NCBI GenBank assembly: GCA_000245075.1
Contig: JH599920.1
Span: forward strand, 1 to 64,000
DNA length: 64,000 nucleotides
Reading direction: 5' to 3'
DNA from: Acetobacteraceae bacterium AT-5844
GTDB lineage: Bacteria; Pseudomonadota; Alphaproteobacteria; Acetobacterales; Acetobacteraceae
The position numbers and the translations under genes were made by a program. Under the pieces are notes generated by a model. That model was not told where the DNA came from and searched no databases. It saw nothing but the letters and a program-made list of their open reading frames with translations. This document shows positions 8,988-17,459 of this stretch, piece after piece. Positions within the stretch are counted from its first letter, which is position 1. Each line of letters opens with the position of its first letter.

Positions 8988-9287
8988 ATGGCCGATAACC
9001 AGGGCGCGCTGAAGGAATTGCTCGACCTGCGCAAGAGCATCGACAATATCGATGCCGCGATCGTGCATATGCTGGCGGAGCGCTTCCGCTGCACGCAGCG
9101 TGTCGGTGCGTTGAAGGCGGCCCACGACCTGCCGCCCGCTGACCCGAAGCGGGAAGAATTCCAGGTGGCCCGGCTGCGGGAACTGGCGAAGGTCGCCGAC
9201 CTGGACCCGGAATTCGCCGAGAAGTACCTGGCCTTCGTCATTAAGGAAGTGATCCGCCATCACGAAGCGTTTCCGCGCGACCGGTGA
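8988..9287 (+). CDS. Chorismate mutase (AroQ class)
   Basis: A 99-residue all-helical AroQ-type chorismate mutase converting chorismate to prephenate for Phe and Tyr synthesis. Its first helix has LLDLRKSIDNIDAAIVHMLA with the substrate Arg. Then come ERFRCTQRVGALKAAH with a further Arg and Lys, and EKYLAFVIKEVIRHHE in the last helix. I chose the ATG at 8988, five bases after GGGAG; an in-frame ATG at 8964 would add eight residues and is possible. No fused dehydratase or dehydrogenase is present, so it is monofunctional. Confidence 0.88.
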   Translation: MADNQGALKELLDLRKSIDNIDAAIVHMLAERFRCTQRVGALKAAHDLPPADPKREEFQVARLRELAKVADLDPEFAEKYLAFVIKEVIRHHEAFPRDR

Positions 9288-9388
9288 GGCCCTCCAGCCG
9301 GAATATGTTTTGATATTGAAACTATAAGGTGGTGGCTCGATGCTGGGCGGGGCGCGTCTTGCGCCCTGGCGCAGCAAGGAACCGCCGC

Positions 9389-9853
9389 ATGGCCGCATTC
9401 ACCACCCCCGCCGTCTCGTCTCCGGGCGAAGGCGGCATCGTTCAGGCTTTCGGGTCGCTCCGGATGCGCATCACCACGGAACAGACCGGTGGTGCGATGT
9501 GCGTCTTCGAAATGTCCGTGCCGCCGGGGGAAGGGCCTCCTCTCCATATCCACAGCCGGGAAGAGGAGTTCTTCCGGGTGCTCTCCGGCCGCTTCGGTTT
9601 CCGGTGCGAGGGCAGGGAGGTGTTGCTGGAGGCGGGGGGCATGATCGCCCTGCCGCGGGGCGTGCCGCACACCTTCCGCAATGTCGGGGATGAGCCAGGC
9701 AGCGTGATGTGCGTGGTGACGCCCGGCCATTTCGAGCATTTTTTCCGCGATATCGAGCGCGAGCGGCCGGCGGGGCCCGAGGCGCTGGCGGCCCTGGCCG
9801 CCCGCTATGGCCTGACCTTTGTGCCGCCCGATGCGGAGCAGGGCGCGGCCTGA
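9389..9853 (+). CDS. Cupin domain-containing protein
   Basis: A 154-residue single-cupin protein. Motif 1 is PPLHIHSREEEFFRVLSGRF near residue 52, with two His and a Glu as likely metal ligands. Motif 2 is LPRGVPHTFRNVGD near residue 90, with a third His. The arrangement resembles quercetin-dioxygenase-like cupins, but many such proteins have other or unknown activities, so no substrate is assigned. AAGGAA lies before the ATG. A longer frame from 9329 exists without family support. Confidence 0.82.
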   Translation: MAAFTTPAVSSPGEGGIVQAFGSLRMRITTEQTGGAMCVFEMSVPPGEGPPLHIHSREEEFFRVLSGRFGFRCEGREVLLEAGGMIALPRGVPHTFRNVGDEPGSVMCVVTPGHFEHFFRDIERERPAGPEALAALAARYGLTFVPPDAEQGAA

Positions 9854-9953
9854 GGCCCCGCCGTCACCCGGCCCATGAGCCGCGCCCAGGCTTGACACGC
9901 CCCCACCTGGGGGCGGCAATCCCCTTGGACAGGTCTCCGAGGAGTGCAGGCGC

Positions 9954-11201
9954 ATGGACACGAATATCGCCCCCACCATCGACACGCGGCTGGACAAGCT
10001 GGCTCAGGTCGCCGTGCGCGTGGGCCTCAACCTGGCCGAGGGGCAGGAGCTGGTGATGACTGCCGGCGTCGAAAGCCTGCCCCTGGCCCGCAAGATCACC
10101 GAGGCGGCCTATAAGGCCGGGGCCTCGCTGGTGACGACCATTCTGGCGGATGACCAGATGGCGCTCGCCCGCTACCAGCATGCGCGGGAGGAGAGCTTCG
10201 ATCATGCTCCGGCGTGGCTGTATGAGGGCATGGCGGCCGCATACCGCTCCGGTGCCGCGCGGCTGGCCATTGTGGGCGACGACCCCAACCTGCTGGCGGG
10301 GCAGGACCCGGAGAAGATCGCGCGTTCCAACCGCGCCCGCTCCAAGGCCTACCGGCCGGCGCTGGAGCTGATTACCGCCTCCGCCATCAACTGGACGCTG
10401 GTGCCCTTCGCCAACCCGGCCTGGGCGCGCGCCGTCTTCCCGGATGTGGCGGAAGAGGTGGCGGTGGCGAAGCTGTGGGAGGCGCTCTTCGCCGCGACCC
10501 GCGCCGACCGCCCGGACCCGGAGGCTGCCTGGGCCGAGCACAACGCCACGCTGATGGCGAAGCGCAGCATCCTGACGGAGCGCAACTTCCGCGCCCTGCG
10601 CTTCACCGGCCCGGGCACCGACCTGAAGGTGGGGCTGGCGGATGGCCATGCCTGGATGGGCGGCATCTCCACCGCGCGGAACGGCATTTCCTCCAACCCG
10701 AACATCCCGACGGAAGAGGTGTTCACCACGCCGCATGCTGCGATGACGGAGGGCACCGTCTCCGCCACCAAGCCGCTGGCGCATGGCGGCACGCTGATCC
10801 GCGATATCCGTGTGCGCTTCGAAGGCGGGCAGGTGGTGGAAGCCCATGCCAGCACCGGCCAGGAAGTGCTGCAGAAGATGATCGGCACGGATGAGGGCGC
10901 ACGCCGCCTGGGTGAGGTGGCGCTGGTGCCGCATTCCTCGCCGATCGCGCAGAGCGGGCTGCTGTTCTTCAACACGCTGTTCGACGAGAACGCTGCCAGC
11001 CACATCGCTCTCGGCCAGGCCTATAAGAAGTGCTTCGTGAATGCGAAGACGCTGACGGATGAGCAGTTCACGGCGGCGGGCGGCAATTCCTCGCTGATCC
11101 ATGTGGACTGGATGATCGGTTCCGCCGAGGTGGATGTGGACGGGTTGGACGCGGCGGGCAACGTCACCCCCGTCATGCGCAAGGGTGAGTGGGCGCTGTA
11201 A
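9954..11201 (+). CDS. M29 family aminopeptidase
   Basis: A 415-residue aminopeptidase of the thermophilic (M29, AmpS/aminopeptidase T) family, which removes N-terminal residues from peptides using two metals. Expected ligands are visible: Glu in NIPTEEVFTTPH, Glu in RLGEVALVPHSSP, His in ENAASHIALGQAY and the His/Asp pair in SLIHVDWMIGS. Length is normal. It probably acts in the cytoplasm. It lies directly upstream of an M24-fold protein and a solute-binding protein, all rightward, which suggests a peptide-use module. Two short gaps and no terminator between them are compatible with an operon. Confidence 0.92.
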   Translation: MDTNIAPTIDTRLDKLAQVAVRVGLNLAEGQELVMTAGVESLPLARKITEAAYKAGASLVTTILADDQMALARYQHAREESFDHAPAWLYEGMAAAYRSGAARLAIVGDDPNLLAGQDPEKIARSNRARSKAYRPALELITASAINWTLVPFANPAWARAVFPDVAEEVAVAKLWEALFAATRADRPDPEAAWAEHNATLMAKRSILTERNFRALRFTGPGTDLKVGLADGHAWMGGISTARNGISSNPNIPTEEVFTTPHAAMTEGTVSATKPLAHGGTLIRDIRVRFEGGQVVEAHASTGQEVLQKMIGTDEGARRLGEVALVPHSSPIAQSGLLFFNTLFDENAASHIALGQAYKKCFVNAKTLTDEQFTAAGGNSSLIHVDWMIGSAEVDVDGLDAAGNVTPVMRKGEWAL

Positions 11202-11330
11202 GCGGCAGCCCCTTCTGCGGGGGCGTTGCATCTGGCGCAACGTCCTCCAAAAAATTCCAGAAGGAGACAGGGGTTTTCCTGCTTCCCTGCTGGACGCCCC
11301 TGGTGGAACGGGTCCAGGCTGCGGGGCGTC

Positions 11331-12512
11331 ATGCATGAACGCTATCAGGGCCCTGCGCGGCCCAGCCCCGCCCATGTCTCCCTCGATGAACTAAAGGAAC
11401 GGCTGGGCCGTGTCCGCGCCACGCTGGTAGAGCGTGGGCTCGCGGCGCTGCTCGTCTTCGCGCCCGAGAGCCATTACTGGGCCACGGGGCTCGATACGGG
11501 CGGCTACGTGTTCTTCCAGTGCGGCATCATCCCTGCTGATCCCGCCAAACCGCTGACGCTGCTGACGCGCCGGCCGGATCTCTCGCAGGCGCGGGATACC
11601 TCGCTCTATGCCGATATCCGCATCTGGTACGATGCGAACGATGCCAACCCGGCGGGCGAACTGCGTGGCATCCTGGAAGAGATGGGGCTGGGCGTGCAGC
11701 GCCTTGGGCTGGAAACGGCCACCTATGGGCTGACGGGCCAGAACCACGCCGCCGTTCAGGCCGCGTTGCAGGGCGTCTGCGCGCTGGAGCCGGCCTCGGA
11801 CATCATCCATGGCATGCGCGCCGTGAAGAGCGCATCGGAGATCGGTATCATCCGGCAGGCAGCGGCGCTTGCCGATGCGGCGGTGGCCGCGGCGCGGCAA
11901 AGGCTGGCGGCCGGCATCCCGGATTCCGCGCTGACGGCGGCTGCGATGACGGCGATCCTGGATGGCGGTGGGGACATGCCGCCGGCGGGGCCACTGTGCA
12001 ATTCCGGCCCCCGCGCCGTGTATGGGCGTGGCGTGGGCGGCCCGCGCATGTTGCAGGCGCGGGACCAGGTGGTGATCGAGCTCGCCGCCACGCGCCACCG
12101 CTACAATGTCTGCATCGAGCGCACGTTGATCCTGGGCGAGATGCCGGCGGCGCAGCGGCGCATGGCGGACACGGTGCGGGATGCCATGGCCGCCATGGTG
12201 GAGGCCGCGCGGCCCGGCAACCCGGCGGGTGCCATCGCCGAGGCTTTCGGCCGGGTGGTGGACGCAGGTGGCTACACACGCTCCCGCTTCTCGGCCTGCG
12301 GCTACCCGTTGGGCGCCACCTTCCGGCCGAGCTGGATGGACGTGCCGCCCATGCTGCACCCCGGCAACCCGACGCCGCTGCTGCCGGGCATGGTGTTCTT
12401 TCCCCATTGCATGCTGGGCGATGCGGAAAGCGGCGTCGCCTTTGGCTCCGGCGACACCATCCTGATCACCGAGACCGGCGCGGAGGTGCTGACCCGCGCC
12501 CCGTTCCTCTGA
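11331..12512 (+). CDS. M24-fold (creatinase/ectoine hydrolase-like) protein lacking metal ligands
   Basis: A 393-residue two-domain pita-bread protein: an N-terminal creatinase-type domain, then a C-terminal M24 domain ending ILITETGAEVLT. The five metal ligands of true M24 peptidases are all replaced: Asp-Asp become Glu and Cys in IELAATRHRYNVCIERT, His becomes Tyr in CGYPLGATF, and the two Glu become His in PGMVFFPHCM and Gly in FGSGDT. The pattern GYPLG...W...LHPGN resembles metal-free members such as ectoine hydrolase and creatinase, which cleave C-N bonds. It is therefore more likely an amidohydrolase than a Xaa-Pro peptidase. Substrate unknown. The start is the ATG at 11331; a longer frame from 11226 lacks similarity. 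Confidence 0.82.
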   Translation: MHERYQGPARPSPAHVSLDELKERLGRVRATLVERGLAALLVFAPESHYWATGLDTGGYVFFQCGIIPADPAKPLTLLTRRPDLSQARDTSLYADIRIWYDANDANPAGELRGILEEMGLGVQRLGLETATYGLTGQNHAAVQAALQGVCALEPASDIIHGMRAVKSASEIGIIRQAAALADAAVAAARQRLAAGIPDSALTAAAMTAILDGGGDMPPAGPLCNSGPRAVYGRGVGGPRMLQARDQVVIELAATRHRYNVCIERTLILGEMPAAQRRMADTVRDAMAAMVEAARPGNPAGAIAEAFGRVVDAGGYTRSRFSACGYPLGATFRPSWMDVPPMLHPGNPTPLLPGMVFFPHCMLGDAESGVAFGSGDTILITETGAEVLTRAPFL

Positions 12513-12535
12513 AACACCAAGGAAGGGCAGGCATC

Positions 12536-13642
12536 ATGCAGGATTTCTGGAAAGACGCGGCCATGGTTGCGCAGGCGCGGCTGGCGGCGGGCCGGATCGA
12601 CCGCCGGACCCTGCTTGCCGGGCTTTCGGCCCTGCCGGTGGCGGGGTGGGGCGGCACGGTGCGGGCACAGGCCGCGCGGCCACGCGAAATCGTCCTCGCC
12701 AATTGGGGCGGGGATGCGGTGAGGGCCATGGATGACGCTTTCGCCAAGCCCTTCACCGCCGACCATGGGGTGAAGGTGGTGGTCGACCCCGCCGGGCCGA
12801 GCCTCGCCAAGATCCGGGCCATGGTGGAGGCGCGCAACACGGTGTGGGATGTCTGCGATTCCGGCGCGGGCACCAGCTTCACCCTGGGCCGGGCCGGCCT
12901 TGCGGAAGAGATGGACTACAGCATCATCGACAAGGACAAGGTGCTGCCGGAGGGCTTCCGGCTGCCCTACTGCACCGGCATCGCGGGCTATTCCAGCGTC
13001 ATCGCCTGGGACCGCAAGAAGCTGGGGGAGGGGCCGCAGAACTGGGCGGAGTTCTGGGACATCCGGCGCTTCCCCGGCCGCCGCACCATGCGCAAGTCGA
13101 TGAACGCTGTGCTGGAAGCGGCGCTGATGGCGGACGGCGTGGCCCCCGACAAGCTCTACCCGCTGGATGTGGACCGCGCGTTGGAAAAGGTGAGGCAGAT
13201 CCGCCGCGAGGTGATCTGGTGGGACAGCGCGGCGCAGAGCCAGGACCTGCTGCGCTCCGGCGAGGTGACGGCGGGCTCCATCTGGTCCACCCGCGCCCGG
13301 CTGGTGCAGGAGGATACGAAGGGGCAGATCGCCTATCGCTGGAACCAGGGCATCGTGCATGCCGCCGTATGGGTGGTACCGAAGAACCCGCCGGCCGGGC
13401 GGGAATGGGCGATGCGGCTGGTGGACAGCACCATCATCCCGGAGCGGCAGGTGGCGCTGTTGAAGTCCCTGGGCACCGGCCCCGCGAACCCCGCGGCCGC
13501 GGCGCTGGTGCCGCCGGAGCTGAAGGCCCACAACCCCATGGACCCCGAGAACCTGAAGGTGCAGGTGGTGGCCAACGAACCCTGGTACGCGGACAACTAC
13601 CTGCCCGTGCTGAACCGTTTCAACGACGTGATCACGGGCTGA
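12536..13642 (+). CDS. Tat-exported ABC-type extracellular solute-binding protein
   Basis: A 368-residue periplasmic binding protein of the extracellular solute-binding family 1 (PotD-like, polyamine/iron type). A twin-arginine signal lies near residues 22-45 (RIDRRTLLAGLSALPVAGW). The mature part begins EIVLANWGGDAVRAMDDAF and contains WDVCDSGAGTSFTLGRAGL, WAEFWDIRRFPGRR and EVTAGSIWSTRARL, in family order. GGAAGGG lies before the ATG. No permease or ATPase gene adjoins it: the next gene is a convergent NTF2-like one. It is thus an orphan binding protein, perhaps served by a transporter elsewhere. Its place 24 bases after the M24-fold gene suggests a shared substrate. Confidence 0.88.
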   Translation: MQDFWKDAAMVAQARLAAGRIDRRTLLAGLSALPVAGWGGTVRAQAARPREIVLANWGGDAVRAMDDAFAKPFTADHGVKVVVDPAGPSLAKIRAMVEARNTVWDVCDSGAGTSFTLGRAGLAEEMDYSIIDKDKVLPEGFRLPYCTGIAGYSSVIAWDRKKLGEGPQNWAEFWDIRRFPGRRTMRKSMNAVLEAALMADGVAPDKLYPLDVDRALEKVRQIRREVIWWDSAAQSQDLLRSGEVTAGSIWSTRARLVQEDTKGQIAYRWNQGIVHAAVWVVPKNPPAGREWAMRLVDSTIIPERQVALLKSLGTGPANPAAAALVPPELKAHNPMDPENLKVQVVANEPWYADNYLPVLNRFNDVITG

Positions 13643-13697
13643 GGCCCACGCGGAAGCTGCCGAGGAAGGAAAGTCCCGGCAGCCTTCGGCGTGCCGT

Positions 13698-14111
13698 TCA
13701 GCCGCCGACCTGGGCGATCCAGTCGGCGAGGTTGTAGTAGTTGGTGACGCGGGCGATACGGCCTTCCCGCACCTCGAAGAAGGCGCCGGCGGGCAGGATG
13801 TAGGTCTGGCCCTTGGCCTCCGGCAGCCCTTCATCCGTGGCGAGATAGGTGCCATGCACGGTGAACTCGGCGGAGGCACGCGTGCCATCCTCGCTGACCA
13901 TCACCACGATATCGTGCAGGACTTCCTTATAATGGGCGTTCATGCGGCCCATGAAGGCGCGGAAGGCGGGGATGCCGGTCTCGCGCTGGCCCTGGTTGAT
14001 GTCGTGGGCCACATCGGCCGTCATGAGGGCCAGCATGCCCTCGGCGTCGCCGGCATTGAAGGCAGCGTAATAGGCGCGGATCAGCGCCTCGACGCTGTTG
14101 CGGTTGGGCAT
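13698..14111 (-). CDS. SnoaL/NTF2-like (nuclear transport factor 2 family) protein
   Basis: A 137-residue cone-shaped NTF2/SnoaL-type protein. The N-terminal SVEALIRAYYAAFNAGDAEG and MLALMTADVAHDIN, then ASAEFTVHGTYLATDEGLPE and the final REGRIARVTNYYNLADWIAQ, are typical of this fold. Members include ketosteroid isomerase-like enzymes and small-ligand binders; the reaction here cannot be assigned. GGAAG lies before the ATG. It is convergent with the solute-binding gene and divergent from glyQ. Confidence 0.85.
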   Translation of the reverse strand: MPNRNSVEALIRAYYAAFNAGDAEGMLALMTADVAHDINQGQRETGIPAFRAFMGRMNAHYKEVLHDIVVMVSEDGTRASAEFTVHGTYLATDEGLPEAKGQTYILPAGAFFEVREGRIARVTNYYNLADWIAQVGG

Positions 14112-14242
14112 GGTCGGGGTGGCTTCCTTGCCGGTGGATAGGATTGACCGTTATGGTGCGCCGCACGGTGCGGCCGCAAGTCTCGTTCCCCTCTCGGGCG
14201 GCCGCCCTTCAACGAGCGCCCTGAAGGCCCCACGCCAGACCC

Positions 14243-15136
14243 ATGACTGATACCGCCCTAGCTGCCCCTGTCGTTTCGAAGGCGGCCAAGCCGCTGTCCT
14301 TCCAGGATATCATCCTGACCTTGCATCGCTTCTGGGCGGCGCAGGGCTGCGTGATCCTGCAGCCCTACGACATGGAAATGGGTGCCGGTACCTTCCACCC
14401 TGCTACCACCCTGCGCGCGCTGGGCGAGACGCCGTGGAAGGCCGCCTATGTGCAGCCTTCCCGCCGCCCGGGCGATGGGCGGTATGGCGAGAACCCCAAC
14501 CGCCTGCAGCACTACTACCAGTACCAGGTCATCATGAAGCCGAGCCCGGAGAAGGCGCAGGACCTGCTGCTCGCCTCCTACCGCGAGATCGGGCTGGACC
14601 CGCTGAAGCATGATTTCCGCTTCGTGGAGGATGATTGGGAAAGCCCGACGCTGGGCGCCTGGGGCCTGGGCTGGGAAGTGTGGTGCGATGGCATGGAAGT
14701 CGGCCAGTTCACCTACTTCCAGCAGGTGGGCGGCATTCCGGTGGTGCATCCGAGCTTCGAGATGACCTACGGGCTCGAGCGGCTGGCGATGTATGTGCAG
14801 AACATCGAGAACGTCTACGAGCTCGATTTCAACGGCGCCGGCGTGAAGTATGGGGATGTGTTCCTGCGCGCCGAGCGCGAGTACAGCGCCTACAATTTCG
14901 AGCACGCGAATATCGAGAAGCTGTTTGAGCACTTCCGGGACGCGGAGGCCGAATGCGCCGCGCTGGTGGAGCGCAAGCTCGCCCTGCCGGCCTACGACCA
15001 GTGCATCAAGGCCAGCCATCTGTTCAACCTGCTGGATGCGCGTGGCGCCATCAGCGTGACGGAGCGTGCCAGCTATATCGGCCGCGTGCGCACACTCGCG
15101 AAGTCCTGCTGCGAGATCTGGGTGGCCGGCGGCTGA
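14243..15136 (+). CDS. glyQ: Glycyl-tRNA synthetase alpha subunit
   Basis: The 297-residue alpha subunit of the alpha2beta2 bacterial glycyl-tRNA synthetase, holding the class II catalytic core that forms glycyl-adenylate. [20 protein letters not shown] opens the core; [38 protein letters not shown] and [13 protein letters not shown] are the class II motifs. Length is normal. It precedes glyS by 62 bases and the two are very probably co-transcribed with ppdK. Confidence 0.98.
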   Translation: MTDTALAAPVVSKAAKPLSFQDIILTLHRFWAAQGCVILQPYDMEMGAGTFHPATTLRALGETPWKAAYVQPSRRPGDGRYGENPNRLQHYYQYQVIMKPSPEKAQDLLLASYREIGLDPLKHDFRFVEDDWESPTLGAWGLGWEVWCDGMEVGQFTYFQQVGGIPVVHPSFEMTYGLERLAMYVQNIENVYELDFNGAGVKYGDVFLRAEREYSAYNFEHANIEKLFEHFRDAEAECAALVERKLALPAYDQCIKASHLFNLLDARGAISVTERASYIGRVRTLAKSCCEIWVAGG

Positions 15137-15198
15137 GGGGCGTGATCCCTGCTACCACCCTTATTGCTGAACCCGACTGATCGCTAGGCGCCCCGACG

Positions 15199-17448
15199 AT
15201 GCCCGAACTTCTGCTTGAACTGTTCTCCGAGGAAATTCCGGCCCGCATGCAGGCCCGTGCGGCCGAGGACCTGGCCCGCCTGCTGGGCGATGCGCTGAAG
15301 GGCGCGGGCCTCGCCGCCCAGGATGTCCGTGCCTTCTACGGCCCCCGCCGGCTGACCCTGGTGGCCGAGCTGCCCGCCGCCACCGCCCCCGTGGTGGAGG
15401 AAATCGCGGGCCCCGCGCCGGATGCGCCGGAGCGGGCCCTGCAAGGCTTCCTGGGCAAGGTCGGGCTGGGTGAGGCGGAGATCGCGGGCATCCGCCAGTA
15501 TGCCGAGGCCTTCGCCAGCTCCGGAGAGCCGCAATCCTGGGTGGCCGGGGGTGTCAGCCTCTCCATCCGCAAGGAGAAGAAGGGCGGCAAGCTGCTGGCC
15601 AGCATCAGCAAGCCGGCGATCCCGACCGCCGACCTCCTGGCGCAGCATATCCCGGACATCCTGCGCCGCTTCCCCTGGCCGAAATCCATGCGCTGGGGCG
15701 GCACCAGCAGCTTCGTCTGGGTGCGGCCGCTGAAGCGCATCCTGTGCCTGTTTGATGGCCAGGTGGTGCCGTTCTCGCTGGCACAGGGAGATGATGACGG
15801 GCACGGCCTCGTCTCCTCCAACCAGACGGAAGGCCACCGGCTGATGTCGCCCGGGGCTTTTGCGGTGCAGCATTTTGCTGACTATGCGGCGCAACTGGCG
15901 GCGCGCCATGTCGTTCTGGACCCTGCGGAGCGCACCAGGCTGGTGCGTGACGGTATCGCGGCGCTGGCCGCGGCGGAGGGGGTGGAGATCGTGCAGGATC
16001 AGGGGCTCTTGGCGGAGGTCGCCGGGCTGGTCGAATGGCCGGTGCCCCTGCTGGGCCGCATCGACGACGCCTTCATGGACCTGCCGGCGGAGCTGATGCG
16101 CACCACCATGCGCGTCAACCAGCGCTATTTCGCGCTGCGCAAGCCGGATGGCTCGGCAGCGCCCTTCTTCGCGCTCGCGGCGAATATCGAGGCGACGGAT
16201 GGCGGCAAGGCCATCATCGCTGGCAATGAGCGCGTGCTGCGCGCCCGCCTCTCGGATGCCCGCTTCTTCTGGGACCACGACCGCAAGCAGACGTTGGAAA
16301 GCTTCCTGCCGAAGCTCTCCACGGTGGTGTTCCACGCCAAGCTGGGCACCCAGGGCCAGCGGGTGCAGCGGCTGGAAAAGCTGGCGCGCTTCCTGGCGCC
16401 GAAGCTGGGGGCGGATGTGGCGCTGGCCACCCGCGCCGCGAAGCTCGCCAAGGCCGACCTCGCCACGGGGCTGGTGGGCGAGTTCCCCGAGCTTCAGGGC
16501 ATCATCGGCCGCTATTACGCCCTGCACCATGGCGAGGCGCCGGAGGTGGCGGAAGCCATCGCCGCGCATTACCGCCCGATGGGCCCGGGCGATTCCGTGC
16601 CGGCCGAGCCGGTGGCCATCACCGTCGCGCTGGCGGACAAGATCGACCAGCTCGCGGGCTTCTTCGCCGCCGATGAGCGCCCGACCGGCTCCGGCGACCC
16701 CTATGCGCTGCGCCGTGCGGCGCTGGGCATCATCCGCATCATCCGCGAGAATGGGCTGCGGCTGGATCTGGCGGAGGTGTTCGGAGAAGCCTTCTTCGGC
16801 TTCCCGCAGGCGGTGGGCAGCACGGCGGAGCCGGAATTCGGCATGGCGGTGGCCAGCGAGAAGCTGAACAGCGGCTGGCAGCCGGACCCCAGGTCCGACT
16901 TCCCGCCGATGGTGGCCGCCTTCGCCGCCGGGCTGATGGACTTCCTGGCCGAGCGCCTGCGCGTGCAGCTCCGCGCCGAGGGGCAGCGCCACGACGTGCT
17001 GGCCGCGACGCTGGGGGCGGGCATGGATGCCGACCTCGTCCGGCTGCTGGCACGCACCGAGGCGCTGCGCCAGTTCCTGGAGGGCGAGGATGGCGCCAAC
17101 CTGCTGACGGCCAGCCGCCGCGCCGCCAACATCCTCCGCATCGAGGACAAGAAGGACGGTCCGCACTCGCCCGCCACCGATGCCGCCCTGCTGGTGGCGG
17201 AAGAGGAAAAGGCACTGGCCGCCGCGCTGGATGCCGCCGCGCCCGCGGTGGAAGCCGCGCTCAAGGGCGAGGATTTCTCTGCCGCCATGGCGGCCATGGC
17301 CAGGCTTCGCCACCCTGTTGACGCTTTCTTCGAGCAGGTTGTGGTCAATGACCCGGATGCGGCGCTCCGCCGCAACCGGCTGGGCCTGCTGGCCCGACTG
17401 AAGGCGCTGACGGATCGGGTGGCCGATCTGGCGAAGATTGAAAGCTAA
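15199..17448 (+). CDS. glyS: Glycyl-tRNA synthetase beta subunit
   Basis: The 749-residue beta subunit, which recognises and binds tRNA-Gly. It starts MPELLLELFSEEIPARMQAR, the family opening, and contains MRWGGTSSFVWVRPLKRILC and VNQRYFALRKPDGS in the body, an HD-like region around ADKIDQLAGFFAADERPTGS, and a C-terminal anticodon-binding part ending VDAFFEQVVVNDPDAALRRN. Slightly longer than enterobacterial GlyS (about 690) but usual for alphaproteobacteria. It ends 11 bases before ppdK. Confidence 0.97.
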   Translation: MPELLLELFSEEIPARMQARAAEDLARLLGDALKGAGLAAQDVRAFYGPRRLTLVAELPAATAPVVEEIAGPAPDAPERALQGFLGKVGLGEAEIAGIRQYAEAFASSGEPQSWVAGGVSLSIRKEKKGGKLLASISKPAIPTADLLAQHIPDILRRFPWPKSMRWGGTSSFVWVRPLKRILCLFDGQVVPFSLAQGDDDGHGLVSSNQTEGHRLMSPGAFAVQHFADYAAQLAARHVVLDPAERTRLVRDGIAALAAAEGVEIVQDQGLLAEVAGLVEWPVPLLGRIDDAFMDLPAELMRTTMRVNQRYFALRKPDGSAAPFFALAANIEATDGGKAIIAGNERVLRARLSDARFFWDHDRKQTLESFLPKLSTVVFHAKLGTQGQRVQRLEKLARFLAPKLGADVALATRAAKLAKADLATGLVGEFPELQGIIGRYYALHHGEAPEVAEAIAAHYRPMGPGDSVPAEPVAITVALADKIDQLAGFFAADERPTGSGDPYALRRAALGIIRIIRENGLRLDLAEVFGEAFFGFPQAVGSTAEPEFGMAVASEKLNSGWQPDPRSDFPPMVAAFAAGLMDFLAERLRVQLRAEGQRHDVLAATLGAGMDADLVRLLARTEALRQFLEGEDGANLLTASRRAANILRIEDKKDGPHSPATDAALLVAEEEKALAAALDAAAPAVEAALKGEDFSAAMAAMARLRHPVDAFFEQVVVNDPDAALRRNRLGLLARLKALTDRVADLAKIES

Positions 17449-17459
17449 GGGAACCGGAA

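Noticed and set aside
15184-17313. 709-aa leftward ORF opposite glyS
   Set aside because: Antisense shadow of a certain gene; composition typical of reversed high-GC codons.
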